The position numbers and the translations under genes are program-made. From Pythium myriotylum (taxonomy: Eukaryota; Oomycota; Peronosporomycetes; Pythiales; Pythiaceae), in contig JALJCQ010000030.1 of NCBI GenBank assembly GCA_023091665.1, positions 1,242,501 through 1,306,500 on the forward strand: a stretch of DNA of 64,000 nt. Direction: 5' to 3'. The notes below the pieces were generated by a model. That model saw nothing but the letters and a program-made list of their open reading frames with translations. It searched no databases and was not told the origin of the DNA. Shown here piece by piece: positions 1-10,200 of this stretch; position 1 is the stretch's first letter; each line of letters begins with the position of its first letter.

Positions 1-2061
1 CATATACATGTCCTTCGTAAGGAACGTGTCTCGCTGCGTGAGCTTGACACCAGAGTCGACATGGTCCTGAATCAGGCCTCGGAGCGGAGATCCGTCCGTG
101 GGCACGAGGTACTGGTAGTCGTTCGCAGCGATATTGTAGGCCTCTGAACGCGCCAGTTCATTCTGTGGGAAGTGCATGTTCATCTCATCACCATCGAAAT
201 CGGCGTTGAACGTGTTACAGTTCGCGTAGTGCATGCGAATGGTCTGCATCTTCGGGTTGGTCAACACTCGGGTGACGTGAGCCATCATACTCGGCTTGTG
301 GAGCGTCGGCTGACGGTTCATGAGGACGACATCGCCCGTCTGGAGGTGGCGCCACACACGCTTTACTCGGTTCTTGCTCGTGCCTTGTGCGCTGGCCGAG
401 CGCGTAAGCAGCGTCTTGCTAAGTGCCTCACGCTGGTGCGGCGAGCGCTTCGACAGGTCAATCAGACGGCCAGTTTCGCTCTCGACAAAGTTGGCTCCTG
501 GGTGGACGTCCGGCCCGTTGATCACGAGCTGGCGCATCTCCTCGACGTTCCAAGGGGTCACAGGCTGTGGGTACGTGAGCGTCTTGGCAAAACGCAATGG
601 GACACCGATCTGGCTCGTGCTGATGTACGGATCGGGCGAGATGACCGAACGAGCAGCGTAGTTGACACGCTTGCCCATCATGTGCTTGCGGAAAAGACCT
701 TCCTTCTTCTCAATGACTTGTTTGATACCCGGTGGGGCGTCGCGCACCTTGGTGCTGTCAACAAGACCGTTCACAGCCGTCTGTAGCTCAGTCCAAAGCG
801 TGAGCTTGCGCGCAAGGTTGATAGACTGCTCCTCCTCGTCCTCCTCGTCATCTTCGTCATCGCTTGACTTCTGCTTGCGCTGCGGCTGGTAATTATCTGT
901 CTGTACGATGCTTTCCGAAATCTGAAGAATTTTACCGAGCGCCGAGTTCTGCGCGTGCTCGAACATTTTGTCGCCCATGAACACTGGCGGACGGAAACGC
1001 GACGGCGCGACTGGGACCACGTTGAGAAAGAACTTGCGCCAACCTTCCGCCTTGGCACCACGCACACGGCCACTGGCGATGCTGCGGTCGCCGTAAAGAA
1101 GCTCCATGAGGCCATCTTCCGTGCGCCACATGATCTGCAGCTGCGACTGCACTTCCAGCGGCGGCAAAAACTTGCTGCCACTCGATGAGTCCTCAGCATT
1201 GGCAAACTTGGAGCCGCCGTCCATGTCGATGTCCGAGTCCGAGTCGTCACCCGAGTGGTCGCCGCCTTCACGGTCAGAGAGATTGCCGTGCATTGTGTCG
1301 AGAGCCGAGGAAATCGTCAGGTTCTTTTGGCGGTTCACCTTGCGCGAGCGAGCACTGAGCGGCTTAAGAAAGATTTTGGCGCTGGCATCCTGGCGAATAC
1401 CTGGCGAGATGGCTCCGCAGTTTTCACACTTGGCCTTCATGCCCTTGAGGAATTCCGTGGCCAATTTGTTGCGTTGCACTTCGAAAATACGCGGCAGCGG
1501 CTCGAGTTTCTGGCTCTTCTTGGGGTCTTTCACGGCCGACAGCGCGAGGCGCTCGTACTCGTCGAGGATGGCCTGCTGCCGCTGGAAAGTTCGCGCCGGC
1601 GGCTCGTCCTCGACGCCGTTGCGCTGCTCGAGCAGCTCCGAGAGCATGGCCGACTCCTCGTAGAACCCGTTGTCGAGCAGCAGGATCTTGACGCGCAGCA
1701 CGCGTGAGCGCGCCGAGGCCGTGCGGAACTTGTGGCACGTGAAGCACTTGCGCTTGAGGATGTTGAGCATCTGCCCGAAGAGCACGGGGTTGTACACGGG
1801 CACGGGCAGCTCGATGTGGCCGAGATGGCCGGGGCACTCTTTCTGGGTCTGGTGGCACGTGGGGCAGAGCACATTGTAGTCGACGGGGCCGAGCGCCGGG
1901 TCGTAGAGGCCGCCGATGACGGCGTTGTTGAGCGCGTCGTACGAGATGCGGCTCGTGAGCTGCTTGACCGAGAGGTCGCGGATCTCGTCGTCGCTGTAGA
2001 AGCCGAAGGCGACCTCGCGCACCTCGTAGCGCAGGATCGTCTGGTCCGTGGCCGACTCCAT
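1..2061 (-). CDS. RPA1: RNA polymerase I largest subunit, N-terminal part (runs off window)
   Basis: Minus-strand frame open from an ATG at 2061 to the window edge, giving the first 687 residues. The N-terminus has the Pol I-type zinc-clamp region (CPTCH...CPGHLGHIELPVPVYNP, then a second CxxC pair in CFTCHK). Later come two acidic, low-complexity insertions and the catalytic metal-binding loop NADFDGDEMNMHFP near residue 640, which binds the catalytic Mg2+. The surrounding text (RSEAYNIAANDYQYLVP) fits Pol I better than RPB1 or RPC1, by recall of the family. It acts in the nucleolus transcribing the rRNA precursor. No intron is needed in the visible part; the remaining roughly 1,000 residues lie beyond base 1. 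Confident in the family; the Pol I assignment is by motif resemblance. Confidence 0.93.
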   Translation of the reverse strand, partial: MESATDQTILRYEVREVAFGFYSDDEIRDLSVKQLTSRISYDALNNAVIGGLYDPALGPVDYNVLCPTCHQTQKECPGHLGHIELPVPVYNPVLFGQMLNILKRKCFTCHKFRTASARSRVLRVKILLLDNGFYEESAMLSELLEQRNGVEDEPPARTFQRQQAILDEYERLALSAVKDPKKSQKLEPLPRIFEVQRNKLATEFLKGMKAKCENCGAISPGIRQDASAKIFLKPLSARSRKVNRQKNLTISSALDTMHGNLSDREGGDHSGDDSDSDIDMDGGSKFANAEDSSSGSKFLPPLEVQSQLQIMWRTEDGLMELLYGDRSIASGRVRGAKAEGWRKFFLNVVPVAPSRFRPPVFMGDKMFEHAQNSALGKILQISESIVQTDNYQPQRKQKSSDDEDDEEDEEEQSINLARKLTLWTELQTAVNGLVDSTKVRDAPPGIKQVIEKKEGLFRKHMMGKRVNYAARSVISPDPYISTSQIGVPLRFAKTLTYPQPVTPWNVEEMRQLVINGPDVHPGANFVESETGRLIDLSKRSPHQREALSKTLLTRSASAQGTSKNRVKRVWRHLQTGDVVLMNRQPTLHKPSMMAHVTRVLTNPKMQTIRMHYANCNTFNADFDGDEMNMHFPQNELARSEAYNIAANDYQYLVPTDGSPLRGLIQDHVDSGVKLTQRDTFLTKDMYM

Positions 2062-2355
2062 GGTCCGAGGGAAAGCGCCAATGGCGCGCCGTAGCTCTTC
2101 GCGGCGACGGGATCCACTGGCCGACCGGCGCCGAGGGCCCCGGCTTTGCACGGCGTGGGGCAAGAACAACACCAGTCGATTTTCAGCCAATGAAGGATTT
2201 GAGAAGGGTTTGAACCAATGCGCGATGGATTATTCTTAGCTATTCGTAGAGAGAGGATCGGATTGGTGGGAAAGCATCAAACAACAATAACGCAAAGTGT
2301 AGCCACATATGGAAAGGGAGAGTGATGGTCACATTCACAATGAAGAGCTCCTTGT

Positions 2356-3877
2356 TCACGGCGCTGGTTCGTAGAGACCGCAGTCGGCGATGACCACGGG
2401 CTGCAGCGGCTTGTCGCCCTTGTCCTTCTCCACGTCCTCGATCTTGCGCACAATGTCCATGCCTTCGACGACGCGGCCGAAGACGACGTGCTTGCCGTCC
2501 AGGTGCGGCGTCGGCACGGTTGTGATGAAGAACTGCGAGCCGTTCGTGCCCGGGCCGGCGTTGGCCATCGACAGCAGACCGGCCTCCGTGTGCTTGAGGC
2601 GGAAGTTCTCGTCGGGGAACTTCTCGCCGTAAATGCTTTCGCCACCCGTGCCGTCGCCGCGGGTGAAATCGCCACCCTGGATCATAAAGTTCTTGATCAC
2701 GCGGTGGAAAGTGCTGCCCTTGTAGTGCAGCGGCTGGCCCGTCGAGCAGTTGCCCTTCTCGCCCGTGCACAAGGCGCGGAAGTTCTCGGCGGTCTTTGGT
2801 GTGATGTCCTTAAACAGCTGCATGACGATCTTGCCTGCTGGTTCGTCGCCAATTGTGATATCGAAGAAAACCTTCGGATTGTTCGGATCTGGGGTCGGCT
2901 CAACCTCAACCGCAGACTTGTCGTCGTACATCGAGACCTTGTTGAAGAGACCGCCAAAGACATTCTTCTCCTTCTCGCGGGCCTCCTTCATCTTCTGCTT
3001 AAGCACTTCAAGCTCGCGACGGACGTCCCGGTTCTGTGGATCCAGCTTGCCAGCAGCCACGAGATCTTCCTTGGCGCGATCGAGTTCGTTCAGGTGCATG
3101 CGACCAACACCGCGGCGGAAGAGAGCCTTGACGCTCTTGGCGTCATTCGCGAGAGCCTTTGAGGCGACCGAGACGGCCTCCGTGTAATCGCCAACCTTCA
3201 AGAAGCACATGGCGCTGTTCAGGTAGCAAGTTGTCTGAAACTCCTTCATCTTCTTCTTGTCCTCCTCCTCGACATCATACAGATCCTCCATGTACGAGGC
3301 TGCCTCGTTGTATTTGGCTGCGGCCTCCACAAACTTCTTCTCCTTGAAGAGTTCCGTGCCCTGCTCCTTGAGCGACGAGCCCTCGGCGAGTTTCTCGTCG
3401 GCGTCCATCTCCCACATCTCTTTCTTCTTCGGGCTGAAGCCGAGGAGCTCCACATCGAACTTTAGCGTCGCATTTGCCGGAATCTTGGGCGGGCTACCGT
3501 TCTCGCCGTAGGCGTACTCGGCCTTACACGTGAGCACAGCCTTCTCGCCGACCTTCATGGTGGCAAACCCAAGGTCCCAGGCCTTGATCACATTGCCGCG
3601 GCCGAGCACAAACTTGAACTCCGAGTTGCGGTCGCGCGAGCTGTCAAACTTGGTTCCATCGAGGAGCGTGCCCGTGTAGTGCGCTGCAGATCCACATTGC
3701 GACGCAGGTCAGAATCCCTCGAGACGGTTGCGGAGGCGCTCGCTGCTGAGTCGACTCACCTCGCACCTCGTAGCCCTCGGGCGGCGACTCGCCCGCGCCC
3801 TCCTGGTAGACGCTCTTGAGGACGCCGCCGTCGCCCGAGATGTCGACCTCGCGCAAAAACTGGTGCTCTTCCGCCAT
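2356..3877 (-). CDS. Dual-family immunophilin: FKBP - TPR - cyclophilin fusion
   Basis: Two exons: 3877-3760 and 3683-2356. The 76-nt intron 3684-3759 has a GTGAGT donor and CTGCAG acceptor, and joining it restores the FKBP strand [17 protein letters not shown]. The product is 481 aa. Residues ~30-122 are an FKBP peptidyl-prolyl isomerase with the FK506-pocket residues still visible (HYTG Tyr, FDSSRD Asp, VIKAW, AYG Tyr). Residues ~130-255 are TPR-type helical repeats, and ~305-478 a cyclophilin ([23 protein letters not shown]). The Trp that contacts cyclosporin in cyclophilin A is replaced by His ([11 protein letters not shown]). No signal peptide is seen, so a cytosolic cochaperone is likely. 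This FKBP-TPR-Cyp order matches the FCBP class described in Toxoplasma. The ATG at 3877 heads exon 1. Confidence 0.92.
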
Positions 3878-4128
3878 TCTCGTGCTTCTTCACTCGGTGG
3901 AAACTATCGATGTGGTTGCTCTCGACGAATGATCGCACTCTCCAACAGAGAGATCCGACCTTGCCAGGGTGGAGGGGAAACGCGAGGTTATTTCCAATTC
4001 TGCGACGTGTGTAGTCTTTGTATTTGTATGAAACGAGGTTTTATCGACCGGCCATCGAAGCTTCGACGTTGATCGGGTTTGCGAGGGAAGCCATGTGTCA
4101 AGTCGAGTGCGCACGAATGTTCTGGAAG

Positions 4129-6087
4129 TCAAGCGAAGTGGCGCATGGGCTCGAAGCCGAAGCCGAAGCGCGGCGGGTGGCCCTCGTGCGACGCCAACGC
4201 CGACAGCGGCGGCGTCCACTCGAAAACGGGGTTCTCGTCGTGCGTCGGGCCGGCCGCCGCGGAGCACTCGAGCCGCTCGAGACGGTCCAGCGTCGTGACC
4301 TTGGCGTCGATCGCGCCGTCCAGCGAGAACAACGACGCATCTGTCTCGAGGTCGTACCGAGCGGCGACCGCGTGCGACGCGTGGCCGCCCGAGAGCGGAT
4401 CTGACCGCCAGTTGTTGGACCGCATGACGCGCTTCAAGTCCTCCTCGGATGTTATGTTTGGCGCGTCTCGCTTGAAGATTCGGGAGCGCACACATTCCTC
4501 GTGGCTCCAAGATGCGGTCTGGTTGCTCGTGATGTAGATCTCTTCGAAACCTGATCGCCGGTAGATCTCTGGGTAATATGGCACGTTGTAAGATCCCCAA
4601 TAGCCCTGCGAGTTGATGACTGAGGAGACATCCTCGACGTGGACGTAACCAGGGAGTTGCTCCAGTACGGTGAGTCCGTTATCGTCGAACCCGGACCCTC
4701 TGACGAACTTCTTGGAGTCCACGATCATCCACTGGTTATTGTACGTGCCGCTATTGTACTTGGCGAATGTCTCAGCCCATGATGGGCCGTCAGTCCCGAG
4801 GAAATTGGCTATCTTTGACCGCAGCCAGCATGGCACGCTATGCGGGGTGACGAAGTCGTAGAGAGCTGTATCGAACACGCCATGAGTAGTCTCCATCACG
4901 CCCAGACCGGCGCTAGTCATGTACCAGTCGTCGACAGAAGAGAGGAAGCCTGGGCTGCTCGACATGCTGATGCGGCGCTTGACGGCTGACGAATGATCCA
5001 CTCCACCGGGGAGTGGCACATCATAATGTTTGAAGATGCGATTCATCGAAGCAAACGTGTCCCATGTAGCGTGGCCCCACACGAGATCGCTGAAGTTGGG
5101 AAGAATGCGGATGAGAGCAGAGCACTTGAGGTTCTTGACGAAGATGTAAAAGTCAGTTGCCGCTGCCTTGATACTGAAGTTATCGCCTTCATCGTCGCCG
5201 ACATCTCTTTTTTCCCTCCCCACGACATTCACGAGATCTTGTAGATCGCCGTCTGCATTTAACATGAACAAGTCAAGGCGTGATGCTGGGGAATCTGATT
5301 GGGTTGCGTGGTGGTAACCAGCAACCAACCCTTCGAATTGGGCAAGTACAGAGCTCATAGATCCCCAGTACTCAGCATCAACCAGATCTGGGTATTCTTG
5401 GTGATGGCGAATTTGCTTGTACATCCAATCCAAATTCTTCTCGAAGAAATCGTGCAGCAACCGAACTGTCTTCTTGTCAATCTCATCCCCGTTGGGAAAA
5501 AATGTGAGATAGACATTTGTGAAATGTTCGTCGATGCGATGGTGAGTAAGCACTCCTTCAGCGTATCCAGCTGCGTACATGATCTCCTTTCGTCGAGTTC
5601 GGGCCTTCTCTTTATCGTTATACTCCTCTTTCGTCAGGTTTGCCGTTCTCACCCATAACTGAGACCATCCAATCGAGTGGAGACTGTCGTTGAACGTCGC
5701 CCAGGCATCCGCAGGTCTGTCAGAGTTCGTGCTCGTCGAGCCAAATTCGGTCTCAATCTCTCCCTCACTCGACCGATACACGTAGACGGTCTGAACATCA
5801 ACGGTATCGCTAGTCGATGTCTCCACAGTTGCGGGACTCAATGCAGGAGACGGCATCGCATTGGGGGCGACGATAGGAGTTGAATATTGAGTCAGTCCAA
5901 TGAGACCGGCAAATATCAATGCGATTGCAATCGATAAGACCAGCCTTGTGCGACCGATCCACGCATGACCTCGCTGCACTCGCCAACGCTCTTCATCAAT
6001 GACCGCAGATAGTTCGGCTCGCCCATCGTCCGTCTCATAAAAAGTCCCGTAGCGATCGGACACGATGGGGTCTCGCTCAACCACCAT
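4129..6087 (-). CDS. Phospholipase B-like protein (PLBD/LAMA family), type II membrane-anchored
   Basis: Single-exon ORF of 652 aa starting at ATG 6087. A ~47-residue cytosolic tail precedes one hydrophobic segment (~48-66), then a Ser/Thr/Pro-rich stem, then the PLBD domain. Family landmarks are NLKCSALIRILP with Cys322 at the place of the N-terminal nucleophile exposed by self-cleavage in mammalian PLBD1/2, and FAKYNSGTYNNQWMIVD downstream. Mammalian members are soluble lysosomal proteins with signal peptides; here an uncleaved anchor is more likely, placing the enzyme in the lumen of the endolysosomal system or outside the cell. The residue before Cys322 is Lys rather than the small residue I recall in mammals. 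The substrate is not provable from sequence (family: phospholipid or amide hydrolase). A core-promoter match lies ~30 nt upstream. Confidence 0.9.
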   Translation of the reverse strand: MVVERDPIVSDRYGTFYETDDGRAELSAVIDEERWRVQRGHAWIGRTRLVLSIAIALIFAGLIGLTQYSTPIVAPNAMPSPALSPATVETSTSDTVDVQTVYVYRSSEGEIETEFGSTSTNSDRPADAWATFNDSLHSIGWSQLWVRTANLTKEEYNDKEKARTRRKEIMYAAGYAEGVLTHHRIDEHFTNVYLTFFPNGDEIDKKTVRLLHDFFEKNLDWMYKQIRHHQEYPDLVDAEYWGSMSSVLAQFEGLVAGYHHATQSDSPASRLDLFMLNADGDLQDLVNVVGREKRDVGDDEGDNFSIKAAATDFYIFVKNLKCSALIRILPNFSDLVWGHATWDTFASMNRIFKHYDVPLPGGVDHSSAVKRRISMSSSPGFLSSVDDWYMTSAGLGVMETTHGVFDTALYDFVTPHSVPCWLRSKIANFLGTDGPSWAETFAKYNSGTYNNQWMIVDSKKFVRGSGFDDNGLTVLEQLPGYVHVEDVSSVINSQGYWGSYNVPYYPEIYRRSGFEEIYITSNQTASWSHEECVRSRIFKRDAPNITSEEDLKRVMRSNNWRSDPLSGGHASHAVAARYDLETDASLFSLDGAIDAKVTTLDRLERLECSAAAGPTHDENPVFEWTPPLSALASHEGHPPRFGFGFEPMRHFA

Positions 6088-6108
6088 CTTCTTCTCTCGT
6101 CGGTCGTC

Positions 6109-6123
6109 GAAGGCAGAATGAAC
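6109..6123 (-). promoter_or_regulatory. Oomycete-type Inr/FPR core promoter of the PLBD-like gene
   Basis: On the minus strand this reads GTTCATTCTGCCTTC, a close match to the oomycete core consensus GCTCATTYYNCAWTTT (initiator plus flanking region). The predicted start (A of TCATT) is near 6118, giving a 5' UTR of about 30 nt to ATG 6087. Motif match only. Confidence 0.5.
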
Positions 6124-6347
6124 GAGAATTCTTCCAAGACCAGAAGCCTGGGAACGAAGTCAGCCCCACGTGCAACGCTCTGGAGATTCAATTGGCGGGC
6201 AGACAAATTTCCATCGATTCGGCGTTTCGTCTCACGTTGTGGACGAGTCGCACAGTGCGATCTTAGCGTCCGAACCCACACTGCGCAGAATTCTTCGATG
6301 CTTTCGGCCAAGTGCTCGCCCGTTTGACAAGTGGCGAAGCGTCGCGA

Positions 6348-7023
6348 TTACCGAAGCAGATTGTATTGCGCCATGCTGGCCACGAGACTCATCTCGCACT
6401 CGGCGCGCACGCGCTCGATCTGCGACTTGTGGAAGGCGCGTTCGCGCTCGTGCCTCTTGCGCAGGCGCTCTTTGCCGATCGCAGATTGCTCCAGTCGCAC
6501 TTCGACCTCGCGCGCGAGCTCGCGCTCCATCTCTTCGAGCACCATCCTGCGCACTTGGTCGGCGTACTGGGCTTTCATCCTCTCTAGGATCTGGACCTCC
6601 ACGGCCTGCCGCGCGTCGCCATCGAGGTGTGGACGCTGGAGCTCGCTACGCAGTCCTCGGATTGACTCTCGGAAGCGACGCTCGGCCCTCTAGGACCGCG
6701 TCGTCAGTGGAGACGGCACCTCCTAGACAACGGACTCGACGCACCTCGACGCGGGCCTGCTGCTCGCGCTGCCAGTCGACCGTGGCGCCCATGGGTCGCG
6801 TCGACTGGGTCTCGGGGAACACGACGGCCCGCTCGTCGGCGTGGTTGCGCGAGCGAGGCTTGCGCAGAGGCGACTGCGCCAGCGCCAGCGGCGGCAGCGA
6901 GCATCTCGCGCGAGGCTTCGCAGGCGACGGCACCACGAGCGTCTCGCCGGTCTCGGCGTCGCGCACCTCCATGTTGCCCTTGAAGATGGCGCCCTCGCCA
7001 TACTGAACCCAAGTGCATTCCAT
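6348..7023 (-). CDS. Hypothetical coiled-coil protein, 5' end uncertain
   Basis: Two exons on the minus strand: ...-6745 and 6689-6348, joined over a 55-nt intron (6690-6744, GTGCGT...CCTAG, phase 0). The C-terminal ~130 residues are a charged helix rich in Glu/Arg/Lys (ERMKAQYADQVRRMVLEE), predicted coiled coil. The N-terminal part holds a GEGAIFKGNMEVRDAETGE stretch that faintly recalls a MORN unit. The only in-frame ATG is at 7023 (about 206 aa), yet the frame stays open and protein-like for another ~45 codons upstream (to near 7155) without an ATG, so a small upstream exon, possibly starting at the ATG at 7142, is plausible. It is divergent from, and nearly overlaps the 5' end of, the kinesin gene, suggesting a shared promoter. 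I do not recognise the family. Confidence 0.6.
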
Positions 7024-7201
7024 TTCGTACTTAGATGGAACAGTGATGGGGCGCGACCGCCCCCAAAGGAAACGTTCGTAAATATGGACGCCCCTCGGCG
7101 GTTCCAATGGCTCCTCGTCGCATGTCCGGCCGTAGGTGGCATCTCGCTTGGCTCAGTGGACGCGCCGCGCTGAGCGCTGCGGTTTGGTGGGCCTCTCGGC
7201 C

Positions 7202-10200
7202 ATGAAGGACGAGAAGGAGAGCCAGAATGAGGCCGAGAACATCCGCGTGGCCGTGCGCTGCCGCCCCATGAACGAGCGCGAGCTGCGCGAGCAGGCGGCC
7301 TCGTGCTTCACGGCGCAGGACGGCAACGCCGTGCTCACGAACCTCGAGAACCCGGCCGAGCGCCACGAGTTCGGCTTCGACCACGTCTACGGCATCGACA
7401 CGCCGCAGGTCAAAGTGTTCCAGGACATCGGCGCGCCCATTCTTGACCGCGCGTTTGGCGGCTACAACGGCACGATCTTCGCATACGGACAAACAGGAAG
7501 CGGCAAGACCTTCAGCATGAACGGTGTGCGCGGCAACGACGAGCTCGAGGGGCTCATCCCGCGCATGAATCGCGCGATCTTCGACCGCATTCAGAAGGAG
7601 AAAGCCGAGGACCCGAAGAAAATGTTCCTGGTCGAGTGCTCGTTCTTCGAGATTTACAATGAGGTCATTTTCGATCTCCTTGACTCGAGCGGCAACGCCA
7701 AGAAGAACAAGGCCGGGCTCGAGATCAAAGAGCACGCCGTGCTGGGCATCTATGTGAAGGATCTCCAAGAGCGAGTGGTCGAGAGCCGAGACGAAGTCGT
7801 CGATCTCATGCAGCAAGGGCAGAATGCGAGAACCGTCGGGTACACACAAATGAACGCCGAGAGCTCCCGGTCACACTCGATATTCATTATCAAGATCCAC
7901 CAAAAGGACTCGACGGATGACTCAAAGAACATCTTCGCCAAGATCAACCTCGTCGATCTCGCGGGCTCGGAACGCGCTGCATCTACTGGAGCCCAAGGCG
8001 ACCGACTGAAAGAGGGTGCAAACATTAATAAGAGCCTGAGTGCGCTTGGTAACGTCATCAACGCGCTAGTGGAAGCTTCGCGATCCGGGAAGAAAGTGTT
8101 TATTCCGTATCGAAACTCCAAGCTCACACGAGTCTTACAAGAATCGCTCGGTGGAAACAGTCTTTGCTCGATGTTGGCTACATTATCTCCTGCAAACATC
8201 AACTTCGTAGAGACACTCAGCACGCTCAAGTATGCGAGCCGGGCCAAGGCCATCAAAGTGAACGCGAAGAAGAACGAAGCCTCAAGTCAGATTAGTCAGC
8301 TCAATGAAGAGATAGCCGCTCTGAAGCAGAAGCTGATGGAGCAAACATCCGCTACTCTTGGATTGGACCCCAAAGAGAAAGAAGAAATTGTTAAGAAGTA
8401 CGAGCAGCAAATCAAGGAGATGGATCGTGTGCGTATGCAAACGTGGGAGGACAAGGCAAAGCTGTCGAAACAACACGAGATGGAGCGGAAGCGTCTGGCG
8501 AAGGAAAAGGCGCTTGCCGACCAGAAAGTTCGTGAAGAGCGCATCCGAAAGTGGAAACTGCTGGAGGAGAAGGGAGATGTCGAGCTGATGCTAAGAGCAC
8601 TGCGAGACTTGGATCGTTCTGTTGCTCCAAGCGGAGCTGTTCCTTCTGCTGGCTCGAGCAACTCGACGGAGGAGAAATGGCTCGTGAAAGCTCAAGCAAT
8701 GAAGGCCTTGGAAACTGAAGCAAAAGACCACCGCACGATGATCATGATTTTTAAGGACGCAGTTAATAAAGAAGTTGAACAGTGGTCGAAGCGTCTTGTT
8801 CGACACGAGTCAACAACAACAGCTGCAGCAAAGCGTGACGATACCGCGGCGACGCATATGGTGGTTAACCAACTATGCTCGCGGCTACAAAATGTGTTCG
8901 ACGAGAGCAAAAAATTGGTTGAAATGGAGAAGAAGCTTATAGAAGATGGTTGTGGGCTTATCAATGAGATGGTTAGCGAGCTAGTCAAGTTCAAGGAGAA
9001 CCGTAAGATGACCAAGGTCCCTGCACCGAAGACTGCCGCGACTGCCGTGTCCGTACAACAAGGCAAAGAAGAAGACCAGATTCAAGATGAGCGCGAGAAA
9101 GGTTTGTCAATGACGCTTGCATTGATCCAGCGTCAGCGTGCTGCACTTGTCATGACGATAAGATCAGAGCGTCAGAAGATGTTCAACCTATCGAAAGTCA
9201 GTGCCCAATTCGTGAAGTACATGGACAGCTACATCGTTGCACTTGAGAAGGTAGCATCCAGCGAATCAGCTGGTAGTCTCGAGAAATGGAAATCCACGAA
9301 GTCGAACTTATCGAAAGCAGCATCAGTCTGGGAGGCCGAGCTCCCCAAGACTCAGAAAATTGAGGAAAATGCAGCTACAGCTGCGGACGCAATCCCTGTG
9401 ACTTACGTCTCAAAGGGTGAAGTGTCAGCTCTTGGCCTCGAATCCAAGCTAGTCGGTGATGATTGCTTACACGTATCTTCTAACAAGATGGATGGGAAAT
9501 TGACGCGCATGAACACTACTCAATTTTGGGTTCCTGACGAAAAGGACTCGGTACCCTTCCTAGTGGTCGATCTGGAGTTCCCACGGTTTGTCCATTCCGT
9601 TGCGATTCGGGGAGGTAACACAGCCGGCTCTCCCCCAATCGTAACCTCGCCGACACCAGGAGGAGACGTGCCACAGAATAGAAGCGAGGAGCTAAAGCCA
9701 AAGGAAGGTTCATTCGTACCTGTTACTACCTTTCAGCTGAAACAACCTGGCGACCTCACAGAGATAGTTGCGAAGTACAAGCTTGATGGTATCACAGGCG
9801 AACATGAAGCGACGTACGAGATTCTAAGCCACGTGATGTCGTGGAGCGACCTCCTTAAATCGAATGCTCTACCGGTCAAGCTGTTGGCCCGTCCACCAGT
9901 GCGCTTCCTTCACGACATTATTTCGGTCGTCATCCATAATACGGGCTACGCCAAGGATCTCTTCTCAGCTGAGCGAGATTACAACAATCTCGTTTCGAAG
10001 ACAGAGAGAGCAGACTACCTCACTAAAATCCTTGACTTCGTCCAAGAAGGTTACAGATCCGAAGGGAGCGGACAGAGTGTCGTCATCGCTGCAACGGCAT
10101 CGAACATTTTGGCAGGCAAGGAGCCAACCGATACGCTGAAATTTCTCTGTTATTTTGCGTTAGCGGCACTGCGTTGGGCGATTAATCACCCACCTACGAA

